From: Rhodococcus rhodnii | Lineage (GTDB): Bacteria > Actinomycetota > Actinomycetes > Mycobacteriales > Pseudonocardiaceae | NCBI GenBank assembly: GCA_000720375.1 | Contig: JOAA01000016.1 | Span: 248,001 to 312,000, forward strand | Length of the DNA: 64,000 nt | Direction: 5' to 3' | Shown: in pieces, positions 24,973 to 33,870 of the stretch | Numbering within the stretch: the first letter of the stretch is position 1 | Layout of the letters: the number at the start of each line of letters is the position of its first letter | Program-made: the position numbers and the translations under genes | Notes under the pieces: generated by a model | The model's database searches: none | What the model was told of the DNA's origin: nothing | What the model saw: the letters and a program-made list of their open reading frames with translations, nothing else

Positions 24973-25669
24973 GGTGCTTCGTCCCGGTGCCGCGTTGAGG
25001 TGTCGGGTGGGCGTGCCGCGTTGAGGTTGGCGGCGGAAGGCGTCCCGCGTTGAGGTATTCGCGGTAGCAGGCGTGCTGCCGCGGGTGGCACCGACGGTCC
25101 GCAGCAACGCTGGGTGCGCCGGGGCTGGGCTCGCGGGCGGCCTTGTCACGAACGGCGGCCTTGTCACGAACGGCGGCCTTGTCACGAAGGGCCGCCTTGC
25201 CGCAAAGGCAACTTTGTCGCGGAGGGCGGCCTCGCCGCAAAGGCCGACCTTGTCGCGGAGGGCGGCCTCGCCTCAGAAGCGGACCTGCCGCAAAAAGCAA
25301 CTTTGTCGCGGAGGGCGGCTTTGCCGCAGAAGTCGATCTTGTCGCAAGGACAGCTTCGCCGCAAAGGCTGACCTCGCTGCAGAAGCCAACCTTGCCGCAA
25401 AGAGCAGCCTTGCCGCAAAGGTTCGCCTTGCTGCGGATGTGGCTTTGTCGCGGCGAAGGGATCATCGGCAAATCTAGTTATCCACAGGCACCGCTCAGCC
25501 CCCTGTTGATCATGCCCCACCGATAGACTGGACAGGGGACGCCCCCCGGGAGCGGTGGGGGATGCCTGGGGGCTGGTGGGGCTGTCTGGGTCTACTTGGA
25601 TGGAGTTGTTTCGCCGCAGCACAAGGTCTTGTTCTGGCCGAGCCGTGGATCTAGCTGGCCGACGTGCGG
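24973..25669. repeat. 697-bp intergenic region carrying two tandem repeat families
   Basis: No supported gene. At 24989-25062 the block CCGCGTTGAGGT recurs three times at 26-29 bp spacing. At 25142-25458 about eighteen 17-18-bp units follow head to tail, consensus roughly TTGYCGCRRARGGCRRCC; the first two units are identical and later ones alternate between two classes (TTGTCGCGGAGGGCGGCC and TCGCCGCAAAGGCCGACC). Several units fold as small hairpins (TTGCC-GCAAA-GGCAA). A consensus DnaA-box-like TTATCCACA stands alone at 25478-25486. 25500-25669 holds nothing recognisable. Open frames across the array exist only because the unit length is a multiple of three. Confidence 0.85.
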
Positions 25670-26458
25670 TCAGGCCACCGGGACCTTGGCGCACGTCTCC
25701 AGGATCGTCCGAGCCACCAGCTCCGGCTCGTCGTGCATCGGCACGTGCCCGCACCCCGGCAGCGTGACATGCCGGGCTTCCGGCAGAAGCTGAGCGGCCC
25801 GGCGTGCCTGCGTCGGCCACAAGATCCGATCGCGCGTACCCCACGCCACCGTCACCGGAACGGTCGGTGCTGGGCTGCGGTAGAAATAATCCCGGCCTGC
25901 CCGGGCCACGGAGTCGAACCCGGGCGCCGCCGCCATCGAAGCCAAATCGGCGAGCATCACCTCAAGCGGGACCCGCGAAGGATGCCCGAAAAGCAAGCTC
26001 CCACTCGCCAACCGCAAAGACTTACGTGACATCACAGCCACCCGCGTCCGCTCGGACAGCCGCCCGGTCGCCCGGATCATGGTGAGCACGCGCAACGCCC
26101 ACGCCCGCCCGCGAGCCGTTGTCCAGAAACCCGCCGGGGCCAATGCTGTCACCGAGCTCGCGTGGCCGGCGGATGCCAGTTCCAATGCCAGCATTCCGCC
26201 CAGGGAGTTGCCTGCCATGTGTGGCCGCGTTATCCCCAGGGACTTGAAGGTGTCCACAGCCGCATCCACAGCCGCTGCCACCGTGTACGGCTCGGGCAAA
26301 CACGGCGAAAGGCCGAATCCGGGCAGGTCCATCGCGATCACGTCATGCGATTGCGCCAGCCGGTCCAACACTGGTTCCCATGCCTGCCAACGGTGCCCGA
26401 TGCCGTGCAGGAGCACCAACGGACTTCCTGAGCCGCGACGTTCGTAGGAGATGTTCAC
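25670..26458 (-). CDS. Alpha/beta-hydrolase
   Basis: 262-residue alpha/beta-hydrolase. The oxyanion segment HGIGHRW starts at 18, the nucleophile is S85 in GNSLGG, the acid is D210 in GTRDRI and the base is H238 in GCGHVP, so the triad is complete. It lacks a signal peptide. GTG 26458 overlaps the stop of the EphD-like gene by 4 nt (GTGA), giving translational coupling and suggesting a shared substrate pathway, for example opening then cleaving a lipid-derived epoxide or ester. Substrate is not predictable. Long readings upstream of 26458 are inside the neighbouring gene and are rejected. Confidence 0.88.
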   Translation of the reverse strand: MNISYERRGSGSPLVLLHGIGHRWQAWEPVLDRLAQSHDVIAMDLPGFGLSPCLPEPYTVAAAVDAAVDTFKSLGITRPHMAGNSLGGMLALELASAGHASSVTALAPAGFWTTARGRAWALRVLTMIRATGRLSERTRVAVMSRKSLRLASGSLLFGHPSRVPLEVMLADLASMAAAPGFDSVARAGRDYFYRSPAPTVPVTVAWGTRDRILWPTQARRAAQLLPEARHVTLPGCGHVPMHDEPELVARTILETCAKVPVA

Positions 26459-28140
26459 CTGTCCACCCCGATTCGTGCCAGGCGCCGGATGATGCCCGGC
26501 GCGAACCGCGAAAGAAACAGCCCGATTCTTGCCTCGGCCGTGACCGGCACGACCGCCTTGTTCGACCGGACCGAGGCCACGATCGCTGATGCGACCCGGG
26601 AGGGCGGGAATCCTCGCCGCCGGTAGAGCCGCGAAGTTCGTTCCCGCATCGCGTCCTGGGTGGATGAATCCACACCGACGAATGTCGCCGCGCGGGTGAT
26701 CGGCGTGTGCACGAAGCCTGGGCAGATCGCCGAGACGCCGATTCCGGCGGACTCGAGATCGGCGCGCAGCGAACCCGACAAGGCCAGTACCGCGGCCTTC
26801 GTCGCGGAATACGCTGGCAGCGCACGGGAAGGCAAGTACGCCGCTGCCGAGGCGACGTTCACGATGTGCCCGCCTTCGCCGGATTCGGCCATGAGTGCCC
26901 CGAATACCTGACAACCGTGCACGACGCCGAGCAGGTTCACGTCCACGATGCGCGGCCAGTCCTTTGTGGACGTGTCCAGGAATGGCCCGGCGATCGCGAT
27001 TCCGGCGTTGTTCACCACGACATCGGGTACGCCGTGTTCCACCACGATGGTGTCGGCGAGCCGCCGCATCGCGGCTTCGTCTGTCACGTCGAGTTGGTAG
27101 GCCGTGGCGGCTGGGCCGATCATGTGTGCGGTCTCATTGGCGGACAACGGGTCTAAGTCGGTGACGATCACGTCCGCGCCCTCACGGGCGAACGCGAGCG
27201 CGGTTTCCCGCCCGATTCCGCTGCCCGCCCCGGTGACCAGGACCAAGCGGTGCGCGAACGACGATGGCGCGGTCGCGCGTTGCAGGCCACGGGTCGTGGG
27301 CGCGCCTTCGATGTGCGCAATGAACTCCTCGGCCATTCGCGCGATTACCGCCGGTCGCTTCAGCGCCACCCAGTGGCTGCCGATCACCTTGCGGCGCCAC
27401 AGGTTCGGCACCCATCGCGGTACGTCTTCAAGCAGGCCCGGTGTCACGTAACGATCGCCGGTCGGCATGATCATCTGGACCGGGATGTCGGTTCGCTGCT
27501 CGGTCGCGTCCCTCATCCGCTGGAAGATGTTGGCGCGATACAGCTTCATCCCGTGCACACCGTCCGAAACGGACGGAGCCCGGTCCAGACCTTCGATCCG
27601 GGCGAGGATCTTGCCGAAGCCGAGCCGCCACACCAGGTCCGAGACCACCGGCAGGTGAAAGAACAGGATGTACCAGGAATGCAGCTGTTGCCAGAGCACT
27701 TGCGCCAGGTTGCGGGGCGTCGGGCGGGCCAGCCGGCGGCGCGTCCAGAAGGCCACGTGGTCCATGCACGGCCCGGAGATCGTGGTGAACGAGGCAATCC
27801 GCGACGTCCCGGACGTCACGGCGTACCAGGCCTGGATCGAACCCCAGTCATGCGCTACGACATGCACCGGCCGAGAAGGGCTGACGGCGTCCGCGACCGC
27901 GAACAGGTCCTCGACCAGAAGCGGAATCCGGTAGTCCGAAACCGCACGAGGCCGCGTCGACGCTCCAGCACCCCGGACGTCGTAGGACACGACGTGGAAC
28001 TGGGAGGCGAGACGCGCCGCGACGCCGTCCCACATCGTGTGGTTGTCCGGGTAGCCGTGGATCAGCAGGACAGTCGGATCGGCCGGGTCGCCTTGCTCGT
28101 ACACCGCAAGGGACACGTCGCCCGATTTGACCGTCCGCAT
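26455..28140 (-). CDS. ephD: EphD-like epoxide hydrolase/short-chain reductase fusion
   Basis: 561-residue two-domain enzyme. The N-terminal alpha/beta-hydrolase (1-280) has HGYPDN at 28-33, nucleophile aspartate D98 in AHDWGS (epoxide hydrolase type) and H256 in GSHWV. The C-terminal SDR (about 297-530) has TGAGSGIG at 303-310, NNAG at 377-380, S431, Y444 and K448. This order is that of M. tuberculosis EphD (Rv2214c), which acts on mycolic-acid-like epoxides and oxidises or reduces the product. ATG 28140 follows GGGAG; ATG 28167 is weaker. The organism is unlikely to make epoxy-mycolates of mycobacterial type, so the natural substrate is open. Confidence 0.9.
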   Translation of the reverse strand: MRTVKSGDVSLAVYEQGDPADPTVLLIHGYPDNHTMWDGVAARLASQFHVVSYDVRGAGASTRPRAVSDYRIPLLVEDLFAVADAVSPSRPVHVVAHDWGSIQAWYAVTSGTSRIASFTTISGPCMDHVAFWTRRRLARPTPRNLAQVLWQQLHSWYILFFHLPVVSDLVWRLGFGKILARIEGLDRAPSVSDGVHGMKLYRANIFQRMRDATEQRTDIPVQMIMPTGDRYVTPGLLEDVPRWVPNLWRRKVIGSHWVALKRPAVIARMAEEFIAHIEGAPTTRGLQRATAPSSFAHRLVLVTGAGSGIGRETALAFAREGADVIVTDLDPLSANETAHMIGPAATAYQLDVTDEAAMRRLADTIVVEHGVPDVVVNNAGIAIAGPFLDTSTKDWPRIVDVNLLGVVHGCQVFGALMAESGEGGHIVNVASAAAYLPSRALPAYSATKAAVLALSGSLRADLESAGIGVSAICPGFVHTPITRAATFVGVDSSTQDAMRERTSRLYRRRGFPPSRVASAIVASVRSNKAVVPVTAEARIGLFLSRFAPGIIRRLARIGVDR

Positions 28141-28272
28141 GGCCGCTCCCGTCGTCGCTGACAACAAGAAACGTTACAACGGCCATTGACATCATTGCAA
28201 CGACAAACCCGTGTTTCCGCAGGTAAAATGGGGTTACCGGGAGTAGGTTCCCACCTTCCGCAGAATGGAGAC

Positions 28273-28965
28273 ATGGCAACTCCAGGCGCCGTGCCGTTCG
28301 ACTACGACAGCAACCCGGACCGGTACCGGATGGGCTCGAAGCTGTCGAACGACCATTCCCGGATCAACCTCTACGCACGGGTGGCCGCGCGGCTGACCGG
28401 CGCGGACCTCGTGCTGGATGTCGGGTGCGCCGAGGGCGTGCTGTGCGAAGCCATGCCGGACAAACGCTTGATCGGCCTGGACATGTCGATGCCGTTCCTG
28501 CGCAATCACCCGGCGCCTCGAATCCAGGCCAATGCGACCGCGATTCCCTTCCGGGACAACACCTTTGACGGCGTCACCGCGGTGAACATGCTGTACCACC
28601 TGACAGATCCGAGGCCGGCGCTCAAAGAGGCCAAGCGGGTACTGAAGCCCGGCGGGGTCATGATCGCGGCCACGATCGCCCGGACGGACTCCCCCGAATT
28701 CGCCGGGTACCGCACCCGCCCGCCGACCACGTTCGACGCCGAGGAAGCGCCGGAGATCGTCCGGGACGTGTTCGGCGAGGTCGAGGTGGACGCATGGGAC
28801 GCGCCGCTGCTCACGCTGCCCACCAAAGCGTCCATCAGGGACTATCTGCTGGTCCGGCGGGTCAGCCGGGAAGCCGCCGACAAAGCCGCGCAGGAGCTCG
28901 ACGTGCCGTTGAGCGTGACGAAGCGCGGCGCGATGGCTAATCGCTCGAAAGCCTGCTTGACCTGA
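28273..28965 (+). CDS. Class I SAM-dependent methyltransferase
   Basis: 230-residue cytoplasmic methyltransferase of the Methyltransf_11 type. Motif I is VLDVGCAEG at 47-55; the acidic end of strand 2 is GLDMSMPF; the segment before strand 4 is FDGVTAVNML, and the post-motif LKPGGVM closes the core. The acceptor molecule cannot be predicted. GGAG stands 5 nt before ATG 28273. It diverges from the ephD gene with 132 bp between starts, and its 3' end overlaps the convergent MerR gene by 29 bp, an antisense arrangement that could influence both transcripts. Confidence 0.88.
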   Translation: MATPGAVPFDYDSNPDRYRMGSKLSNDHSRINLYARVAARLTGADLVLDVGCAEGVLCEAMPDKRLIGLDMSMPFLRNHPAPRIQANATAIPFRDNTFDGVTAVNMLYHLTDPRPALKEAKRVLKPGGVMIAATIARTDSPEFAGYRTRPPTTFDAEEAPEIVRDVFGEVEVDAWDAPLLTLPTKASIRDYLLVRRVSREAADKAAQELDVPLSVTKRGAMANRSKACLT

Positions 28966-29686
28966 TCAGCGCTTCGAGCCGGTCGCCGAGCATGTCGGGG
29001 ATCACGCGCGCGGTCGACCGGGCCACGGCCGCGGTCAGCGCCGAGATCACCACGGGCGGCAGCCGGCGCAGCACGTCGGCGTAGTACGGCACTTCGTCGC
29101 CGCTGGGCAGCCAGTCCTCGCCCTTCGGGTCGAGCACGTACCGCCGCACCAGGCCGACCATCAGCCCGGCGACGTGATCGACTTCCCGCTGCAGCACCCC
29201 GGCGAGCTCGATCACCTCGTCCAGCGGCACACCGAGCTTGACCAGCTCGTGCCCGGCTTCCAGCAACTGCGGGCTTGGCGCCACGAACCCCACGCCCTGC
29301 CGCCGCAGCAACCCCAGTTCCAAGGCCTTACGGGTGTTCGCGGGCGTGAGCTGGTTGCCGAACATCCGGCGCAGTTCGCGGACCGTGATCGGCGCCGGAA
29401 GCTCGGACGACCACGGCGCGCCCATGGCCTCTTCCAGGCCGAGCACGTCGGCGAGGCTGCGGCCGGACTCCCAGGCCGCCAGCATCTCGGCGATCTGCGC
29501 GAAGGCGTAGCCACGGCCGAGCATGTTGGTCACCAGCCGCAGCCGCGACAGGTGCGCGTCGGTGTAGATCGCGGTCCGGCCCCGGCGAATGGGCGGCGGC
29601 AGCAGCCCGCGATCCTGGTAGACCCGGATGTTGCGCACGGTCGTGCCACTCACCCTGGCCAGGTCGTCGATCCGGTACTCCGCCAC
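28937..29686 (-). CDS. MerR-family transcriptional regulator
   Basis: 249-residue regulator. The N-terminal winged helix (3-70) has YRIDDLARVSGTTVRNIRVYQDRGLLPPP, a standard MerR DNA-binding motif followed by the wing IYTDAHLSRL. The remaining 170 residues form a helical effector domain of a kind not identifiable; no cysteine-based metal site is seen, so it probably senses an organic ligand or a protein. Monocistronic; its stop lies inside the convergent methyltransferase gene. Its targets may include the divergently placed small membrane protein gene 19 bp from its start, since MerR proteins often act on an adjacent promoter. Confidence 0.88.
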   Translation of the reverse strand: MAEYRIDDLARVSGTTVRNIRVYQDRGLLPPPIRRGRTAIYTDAHLSRLRLVTNMLGRGYAFAQIAEMLAAWESGRSLADVLGLEEAMGAPWSSELPAPITVRELRRMFGNQLTPANTRKALELGLLRRQGVGFVAPSPQLLEAGHELVKLGVPLDEVIELAGVLQREVDHVAGLMVGLVRRYVLDPKGEDWLPSGDEVPYYADVLRRLPPVVISALTAAVARSTARVIPDMLGDRLEALIRSSRLSSD

Positions 29687-29705
29687 GCTGGCATGCTAGG
29701 TGGTC

Positions 29706-30095
29706 ATGCGGATGGTGATCGCGATAGTGGCCACCGTGGCGGGTGCCGCGGCGGTCGTCTACAGCACGTTCCTGCCCTGGTACCGCGACCGGCAGGGCAG
29801 GCAGATCCCGCTGAACGAGCTCTGGAACGGGGTCACGACCACGACGACCGACATGGCCAACTCGTTGTTCGTGCCGATCGTGGTCGCGGTCGCGTTGTCC
29901 CTGCTCGGGCTGATCATCGGCAGACGCTGGATGATGGCGCTCGGCGCCTTCCTCTCGGTCCTGGTGTTCGCCGTGTTCCTCGGCCAGCAGATGCAGGTCG
30001 AGGCCTTCGCGTCGCAGTTCCGGCAGGGCTTCTGGAACACGGCGGGCGGTTGCGTTCTGTTACTGATTGGCGCGATCACTCGGCCATCCAGGTAG
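29706..30095 (+). CDS. Small membrane protein with one TTA codon
   Basis: 129-residue integral membrane protein with about four hydrophobic segments (2-22, 50-72, 75-97, 110-126), without recognised domain. Leu-119 is encoded by TTA (30060-30062), a rare codon here. AGGTGG precedes ATG 29706. It shares a 19-bp intergenic region with the divergent MerR gene, so the promoters of the two must overlap within coding DNA or face each other, consistent with control by that regulator. Function unknown. Confidence 0.7.
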   Translation: MRMVIAIVATVAGAAAVVYSTFLPWYRDRQGRQIPLNELWNGVTTTTTDMANSLFVPIVVAVALSLLGLIIGRRWMMALGAFLSVLVFAVFLGQQMQVEAFASQFRQGFWNTAGGCVLLLIGAITRPSR

Positions 30096-30177
30096 TACAT
30101 TTCCACAACTGCCAACATCGATGCCCTGCTCGGCGTCTACCTCAGTGCTGGGGAATTTCCGACGAGGGGCAACAACT

Positions 30178-33100
30178 GTGCGCGGAACCATCTACACGGC
30201 TGTCCTGGCCGTGCTCATCAGTGGGTTCGCGGGGCTGCCCGCGGCCGCTGGCCCTGCGAGAACACCATCGGCGACACCCGGGCCAGCCAAGACGGTCACG
30301 CTGATCACCGGCGACAAGGTGACCGTGACCCAACGCGGGCACAGCTGGGACGCCAGGATCGAACCGGCGAAACGGATCGGCGCGCCGGGCGGCTTCGTCA
30401 AGTCAGTCGGCCCGGACGGGGTCATCGTGATCCCGTCGGATGCCGTGCCGTTGGTCCGGTCAGGCAGGCTCGACAAGGCCCTGTTCGACGTGACCGGCCT
30501 GATCAAGCTCGGCTACGACGACGCCGCCACCCCGGAAATCCCGCTGCTGGTGGAATCCGGGCCCACCGTGGCCGCGCTCGGCGAGGTCAAAAGGGATCTG
30601 CCCGCGGCACGGATGACCGCGGTCGACACGCCGAAGCAGCGTGCGGCCGACGTGTTCGAGACCGCGAAGACCCACAGGATCTGGCTCAACGGCAAGGCTT
30701 ATCCGACGCTGGACCAGAGCGTGCCGCAGGTCGGCGCGCCAGCCGCGTGGCAGGCCGGGCACACCGGTGCCGGTGCCACGATCGCCGTGCTGGACACCGG
30801 TTACGACCCGGAACACCCTGATCTCAAGGGAATCGTCAAGGGCGAGAAGGACTTCTCGGGCGAAGGCATCAAGGACATCGTCGGGCACGGCACGCACGTG
30901 GCGTCCACTGCCGCCGGCCGTGGCGGAAAGTACACGGGTGTCGCCAAGGGCGCGAACCTGTTGGTCGGCAAGGTCTGCGAGGTGTCCGGCTGCCCGTTCG
31001 ACGCGATCCTCGACGGCATGCAGTGGGCCGCCGACAGCGGAGCCAAGGTCGTCAACATGAGCCTCGGCGGCGGACCCGGTACCGGCACCGACCCCATCGA
31101 GACCGCGGTGAACCGGATCTCCGCCGAGAAGGGGACCTTGTTCGTCATCGCCGCGGGCAACTACGGCCCGCGCTACAAGGTGTCCACACCCGCGGCCGCC
31201 GACGCGGCATTGGCCGTGGCCAGCGTGAACAAGCAGGACCAGGCAAGCCAGTTCTCCTCCCCTGGTCCCCGGACCGGCGACTTCGCCGTCAAGCCGGACA
31301 TCGCCGCACCCGGTGAGGCCATCGTTGCCGCACGGGCCAAAGGCACGCTCGACGACGTGGCCGTCGACGAGTACTACGCCAAGCTGGACGGCACCTCCAT
31401 GGCCACACCGCATGTCGCGGGCGCGGCGGCAATCCTTGCCGCACAACACCCCGACTGGACCGGCCAGCAGATCAAGGCCGCACTGATGAGCACCGCCAAC
31501 CCCGTCTCGGCGACGATCTACCAGCAGGGTGCAGGACGCCTTGACGTGGCGCGAGCGGTCAGTCAGACCGTCACGGCGAACGTCGGCAGCCTGAGCATGG
31601 GCTTCATCAAGTGGCCTCACAGCACCGACAAGGTGACCAAGCCGGTCACGTACACCAACTCCGGCAGCACGCCCGTGACGCTCGCGTTGGAACTGCAGGA
31701 TGCCGGTGTGTTCAGCACTGACGTCAAGCAGATCACCGTTCCCGCGCAGGGACAGGCGACCGTGAACGTCACGCTGGACCCCACAGCGGGTCCGGTCGCG
31801 GAGTACAGCGGCCGGCTGACTGCCCGCAGCGGCGACACGGTAGTGCAGACCGCGATCGGTGCGACCAAGGAGCCGGAGAGCTACTCGCTGACGGCCAAGC
31901 TGACTGACCGCAATGGCACCGAGCTGCAGCCGAGCGGGAACGGGTCTGTGGTCTGGCAGCGGCTCGACGCGACCGACTGGGACATCGTCGGGAGCAACCA
32001 GCCGGTGCGGCTGCCCGTCGGTCGCTACGCGGTGTTCGGGGTCGTGATGACGCCGATCGCGGGGCAGGTGGACCCGTCGGTGACGTTGCTTGGCGAGCCC
32101 GAAATCGACCTCCGCAAGGACACTGCCGTCCCGCTCGACGCTCGCCAGGGTGTCCGGATGACCGTGCAGGTGGACGAGAAGGAAGCGCGGCGCGCGGCCG
32201 CGGTCACGGCCATCGTGGTCAGCAGAGGCGACGGCCGGAGTGTCGGATACAGCAGCGACGTGACCGATGAAACGTATGCCGTACCGACAAAGGGCAACCA
32301 CCGCCACTTCAACTACTACAACCGTCAGCAGTTGGAACGGCCGCTCGTCCGGCTGGCTGTCAGCAAGCCGGAGACCTTCGAGCCACCGGTCAGCTGGGTG
32401 CCGCGGTCGCCAACGCCCATTGGTGCCAAGGAGTACAACGCCGTGGACGTCGGGCATGCCACGGCTGAGGAGATCGCCGCTCGTGATCTCAAAGGCAAGC
32501 TCGCGGTGTTCACGCTCGGCGCGAGTGACTCCATGCAGTTCGACGCCCGGGTCAAGGCGCTTGGTGACGCCGGTGCGGCGGCCGTGCTGTTCTACTTCTC
32601 CGAATCCATCGGCATCGGTGTCCGGGAGAAGCCACCGGTGCCGGTGGTCTACACGACGAGCCCGGACGGTCCGCGTCTGGCCAAGCTGGGCAACGCCAGC
32701 GTGACGCTGACCGGGCTGCCGGCCGGCCCGTACCGCTACGAGCTCGCTTTCCCGCACCACGGCGGCATTCCCGCCGATCTCACGTACCGGCCCCGGAACA
32801 ACGACCTGGCCACCGTGCAGGCGAACTACCACTCGTTGGTCGACGGCGGCATCGCGTACATCGACTACATGACACGATCGGGCGATCTTGACATGGGCAG
32901 CGGCCTCTGGTCGACGCTCGTACCGCTGCCGTTGCGGCGCAACGAGTACTACTCGCCCGTCAGCTGGCAGAACTCGTTCCGGGTGGCGCCGAACCGGGAC
33001 AGCGGGCCGGAGCACGGGTATCTGGTCGGCGAGCGGACTTACCGACCTGGCGAGCGGTTCACCACCGACTGGAACAAGGCCGTGATCAGTCCGGGCGTCT

Positions 33101-33762
33101 CGGTGTCGAACGAGTTGTACACGGGCGAGCCGCACATGATCCGACGGGAAGGTGACAGGATCACCGCCGTGCTGCCGTTGTTCTCCGACGCGGCAAGGCA
33201 TTCCGGTTTCCCTCGTCCGGAGGAGTACAGCTTCGCCGACAAGGGCGACACCGTGCTTTACGCAGATGGCAAGGAGATCGGCCGTAGCGGGGTACCCGGC
33301 GACGGGGCGTTCACCGTGCCCGCCGCACCGGCGGACTACCGGCTCACATCCGAGGTGACCAGGACAAGCCCGCTGTGGCCGCTGTCCACAAAGGTCAGTG
33401 CCGAGTGGACGTTCCGCTCGGGGCACACCGCACAGGCGACTCCGTTGCCGTTGTTGGCAGTCGGTTTCGATCCGAAGCTGGACATCACCAACCACGCGCG
33501 GGCGAACACCGTACTCGCGATCCCGGTACGGGTCGACCGGCAAACGGGCGCAACCGGAAGCGCGCCTTCGTTGCGGGCGGTCGAGGTGTCCACCGACGAC
33601 GGTACGACTTGGCGCAACGCACCTGTTGTCAAGGTCAATGGCAGCTACTGGACAGTGGTCCAGAACCCGGCGAGCGGGTTCGTGTCCTTGCGGGCGAGCG
33701 CGTCCGACCGGGACGGCAACTCGGTCAACCAGACCGTGATCCGGGCCTACCGCGTGAAATAG
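30178..33762 (+). CDS. Giant secreted subtilisin-like protease A
   Basis: 1194-residue exported S8 protease. GTG 30178 follows GAGGGG by 8 nt and opens a signal peptide (about 1-25, ending AAA). Residues 30-185 are a propeptide-like domain beginning KTVTLITGDKVTV. The catalytic domain spans about 186-505: D206 in LDTGYD, H240 in GHGTH, oxyanion N328 in AAGN and S407 in GTSMATPH. The C-terminal 690 residues contain beta-rich segments, a PA-like insertion (around 780-860, LAVFTLGASDSM and AAAVLFYF) and end YRVK. Family members of this size in Actinobacteria are extracellular protein degraders. A close paralogue follows 108 bp downstream in the same direction. Confidence 0.92.
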   Translation: MRGTIYTAVLAVLISGFAGLPAAAGPARTPSATPGPAKTVTLITGDKVTVTQRGHSWDARIEPAKRIGAPGGFVKSVGPDGVIVIPSDAVPLVRSGRLDKALFDVTGLIKLGYDDAATPEIPLLVESGPTVAALGEVKRDLPAARMTAVDTPKQRAADVFETAKTHRIWLNGKAYPTLDQSVPQVGAPAAWQAGHTGAGATIAVLDTGYDPEHPDLKGIVKGEKDFSGEGIKDIVGHGTHVASTAAGRGGKYTGVAKGANLLVGKVCEVSGCPFDAILDGMQWAADSGAKVVNMSLGGGPGTGTDPIETAVNRISAEKGTLFVIAAGNYGPRYKVSTPAAADAALAVASVNKQDQASQFSSPGPRTGDFAVKPDIAAPGEAIVAARAKGTLDDVAVDEYYAKLDGTSMATPHVAGAAAILAAQHPDWTGQQIKAALMSTANPVSATIYQQGAGRLDVARAVSQTVTANVGSLSMGFIKWPHSTDKVTKPVTYTNSGSTPVTLALELQDAGVFSTDVKQITVPAQGQATVNVTLDPTAGPVAEYSGRLTARSGDTVVQTAIGATKEPESYSLTAKLTDRNGTELQPSGNGSVVWQRLDATDWDIVGSNQPVRLPVGRYAVFGVVMTPIAGQVDPSVTLLGEPEIDLRKDTAVPLDARQGVRMTVQVDEKEARRAAAVTAIVVSRGDGRSVGYSSDVTDETYAVPTKGNHRHFNYYNRQQLERPLVRLAVSKPETFEPPVSWVPRSPTPIGAKEYNAVDVGHATAEEIAARDLKGKLAVFTLGASDSMQFDARVKALGDAGAAAVLFYFSESIGIGVREKPPVPVVYTTSPDGPRLAKLGNASVTLTGLPAGPYRYELAFPHHGGIPADLTYRPRNNDLATVQANYHSLVDGGIAYIDYMTRSGDLDMGSGLWSTLVPLPLRRNEYYSPVSWQNSFRVAPNRDSGPEHGYLVGERTYRPGERFTTDWNKAVISPGVSVSNELYTGEPHMIRREGDRITAVLPLFSDAARHSGFPRPEEYSFADKGDTVLYADGKEIGRSGVPGDGAFTVPAAPADYRLTSEVTRTSPLWPLSTKVSAEWTFRSGHTAQATPLPLLAVGFDPKLDITNHARANTVLAIPVRVDRQTGATGSAPSLRAVEVSTDDGTTWRNAPVVKVNGSYWTVVQNPASGFVSLRASASDRDGNSVNQTVIRAYRVK

Positions 33763-33781
33763 TGCTGTGAAATAACGAGAT

Positions 33782-33862
33782 TCCCCTCGGGGTGACGCTT
33801 CAAGATCAACCCGGTACGGTGGAGGTCCGGGTCGAGGCTGGGGGCGGCCAACCCCGAGGGGA
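33782..33862 (+). promoter_or_regulatory. Leader inverted repeat that can mask the ribosome site of protease B
   Basis: TCCCCTCGGGGT at 33782-33793 is the exact reverse complement of ACCCCGAGGGGA at 33851-33862. The right arm contains the GAGGGGAG ribosome site of ATG 33871. If a single transcript covers both arms, a 12-bp helix would close a 57-nt loop and hide the site; the left arm is 17 bp after the stop of protease A. Confidence 0.5.
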
Positions 33863-33870
33863 GTTCACAC

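Noticed and set aside
25142..25458. CRISPR array
   Set aside because: Units are contiguous and degenerate, with no unique spacers of constant length, and no cas gene is nearby.
25073..25477. Open frames in several registers encoding hexapeptide repeats (GGLVTN, AALSRR types)
   Set aside because: They exist because the 18-bp repeat unit is a multiple of three without stops; there is no ribosome site, and no frame has better codon use than the others.
25478..25486. DnaA-box-like sites TTATCCACA (25478) and TGTGGACAA (39801)
   Set aside because: Single isolated boxes; an origin needs a cluster and dnaA/dnaN/gyrB-type neighbours, which are absent.
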